DNA from: Cytobacillus oceanisediminis
Lineage (GTDB): Bacteria; Bacillota; Bacilli; Bacillales; Cytobacillaceae
Assembly: GCF_004366035.1 (NCBI RefSeq)
Contig: NZ_SOEE01000017.1
Span: 1 to 58,234, forward strand
DNA length: 58,234 nt
Reading direction: 5' to 3'
The stretch's first letter is position 1; each line of letters opens with the position of its first letter. The notes under the pieces are model-generated. The model searched no databases. It was not told where the DNA came from and saw nothing but the letters and a program-made list of their open reading frames with translations. Shown piece after piece: positions 57,558 through 58,234 of the stretch. The position numbers and the translations under genes are program-made.

Positions 57558-57577
57558 AGTGTATGGAGGTGGAGTGA

Positions 57578-57781
57578 TTGGGTTCGCTATTAGCAAAAAA
57601 GCATGCAGGGGAAGAATGTGTCATATGCGAGCAGGCAAAAACCAGGGGAATACATCTATACACTTCTTTTATCTGCACAGATTGTGAAACAGATTTAATC
57701 ACCACGGATACAAGCAATCCAAAATATAATTATTACTTAAAGAAACTGCGGAAAATAACCATGCCGGAGATATTTTCTTGA
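57578..57781 (+). CDS. csfB: Anti-sigma-G factor Gin (CsfB)
   Basis: Inhibits sigma-G early in the forespore and sigma-E later. The 67-aa product has the two CXXC zinc pairs CVICEQAKTRGIHLY and FICTDCE of the family, followed by NPKYNYYLKKLRKI. TTG start at 57578 with GGAGGTGG five nt upstream. Plus strand, divergent from yaaO. With fin, the window holds both known small zinc proteins that control forespore sigma switching. Confidence 0.95.
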   Translation: MGSLLAKKHAGEECVICEQAKTRGIHLYTSFICTDCETDLITTDTSNPKYNYYLKKLRKITMPEIFS

Positions 57782-57786
57782 AATGC

Positions 57787-57817
57787 AAGCCCTTTAATAG
57801 GGGCTTTTTATTTTTTT
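57787..57817 (+). terminator. Intrinsic terminator of csfB
   Basis: AAGCCC, 8-nt loop, GGGCTT then TTTATTTTTTT, 5 nt after the csfB stop. Confidence 0.85.
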
Positions 57818-57860
57818 GCGAGTTGGGTTTGCTGAGTCAGTAATCAATAGCAGTGGTAGT

Positions 57861-57960
57861 GTTATCTAACAGATTTGGAGTTATATCCACCATGGCGGGC
57901 AGTTTATCTAACATGTTTTTGCTTTTATCTCGCAGGTTTTTGAGTTTATCTCACATTTAG
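57861..57960. repeat. Array of about five degenerate ~21-bp units (TTTATCT-type)
   Basis: GTTATCTAACAGATTTGGA, GTTATATCCACCATGGCGGG, GTTTATCTAACATGTTTTTG, TTTTATCTCGCAGGTTTTTG and GTTTATCTCACATTT: unit lengths 19-22, consensus GTTTATCTNRCANGTTTTTGA. It starts about 45 bp after the csfB terminator. Units are too divergent and too short for CRISPR. Confidence 0.72.
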
Positions 57961-58018
57961 CATAATTTCTCTTTGCTGAGAACGGATTGAACTTTTAAAA
58001 CAGACGGCGGAATAAGGA

Positions 58019-58142
58019 GTGGCGCATATAACTCAATTCTGAGACATATATGAGTGAAAGCAGCGCATATGTGGGCCGAGGTGAAGCATAAATGGAAAAA
58101 GTGACGCATATGCAGGCCGGAGTGACACATATAGATATTTTC
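58019..58142. repeat. Array of six degenerate ~21-bp units (GCGCATAT-type)
   Basis: Units of 19-22 bp: GTGGCGCATATAACTCAATT, GAGACATATATGAGTGAAA, GCAGCGCATATGTGGGCCGA, GTGAAGCATAAATGGAAAAA, GTGACGCATATGCAGGCCGG and GTGACACATATAGATATT. Consensus GTGACGCATATGNRGGCCGA. It lies between the TTTATCT array and the terminator at the window edge; units 3 and 5 are most alike, hinting at an alternating two-unit pattern. Confidence 0.75.
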
Positions 58143-58200
58143 CCTTAAAAGGGGAAGCCTGAATAACATATTAGGATTCAGGTAAATCATCCAAACATAC

Positions 58201-58228
58201 AAAAAAGAGCACCCATCAGGTGCTCTTT
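58201..58228 (-). terminator. Intrinsic terminator of a gene beyond the right edge
   Basis: AAAGAGCACC / GGTGCTCTTT, 10-bp stem, 5-nt loop; TTTTTTG follows on the minus strand. It implies a minus-strand gene ending just outside the window. Confidence 0.82.
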
Positions 58229-58234
58229 CATATG

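Noticed and set aside
58019..58142. CRISPR array
   Set aside because: Repeat units are ~21 bp, degenerate, contiguous and without spacers; no cas genes in the window.
57957..58202. 81-codon minus-strand frame at the right end
   Set aside because: Lies inside the ~21-bp repeat arrays; open because the repeats carry few stops in that frame, not because of coding selection.

Overview
The window looks like the origin-proximal region of a spore-forming Bacillaceae chromosome (Bacillus, Cytobacillus or Mesobacillus type). It is read in reverse: nearly every gene is on the minus strand, so transcription runs from high to low coordinates. Gene content and order follow the Bacillus subtilis csfB-to-lysS region almost gene for gene, and the low-coordinate end runs into the 5' end of a 16S rRNA gene. 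The genus is inferred from synteny and protein recall; I ran no database search.

Layout from high to low coordinates. At 58.2-49.1 kb: an intergenic block of degenerate ~21-bp repeats; csfB/gin (plus strand); yaaO; tmk; darA; yaaR; holB; ricT; yabA; yabB; yazA; rsmI; abrB (plus strand) with Spo0A boxes. At 49.1-39.4 kb: metS behind a structured leader with an intrinsic terminator; tatD; yabE; rnmV; rsmA; yabG; veg; sspF; ispE. At 39.3-27.5 kb: purR, ridA, spoVG, glmU, prs, ctc, pth, fin, mfd, spoVT. At 27.2-18.4 kb: the YabM flippase, yabN, rqcP, yabP, yabQ, divIC, yabR, two tRNA genes (Met and Glu, plus strand) and spoIIE. At 18.2-0.4 kb: yabS, yabT, tilS, hprT, ftsH, coaX, hslO, the YacD foldase, cysK, the pab/fol operon, yazB, dusB and lysS. 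Last comes the rRNA promoter and the 16S start.

The genes fall into a few functional groups. One is replication and translation housekeeping: holB, yabA, tmk, metS, lysS, rsmA, rnmV, rsmI, tilS, pth, ctc, rqcP. Another is precursor synthesis: pab/fol for folate, prs/hprT/purR for nucleotides, glmU for the cell wall, ispE, coaX, cysK. A large sporulation set spans most compartments: abrB, spoVG, spoIIE, fin, csfB, yabS-yabT, spoVT, sspF, yabP-yabQ, yabG. Several sporulation promoters can be read directly: Spo0A/sigma-A for spoIIE with a 21-bp spacer, sigma-H for spoVG, sigma-F for csfB and yabS, sigma-G for fin and probably spoVT, and sigma-K for yabG.

The unusual material is intergenic. (1) A dispersed hairpin-forming repeat of about 75-140 bp occurs at least eight times, almost always in the same orientation; it sits between tRNA genes, in probable leaders and twice in tandem upstream of mfd. 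(2) Three or four intergenic arrays of degenerate, differently sequenced ~21-bp units. (3) A nested-stem structured element between tatD and yabE. (4) A probable attenuator leader ahead of metS. (5) A strong ribosome-binding site on yabE that points at an ATC codon rather than the first ATG. No phage, intact insertion sequence or CRISPR array was seen.
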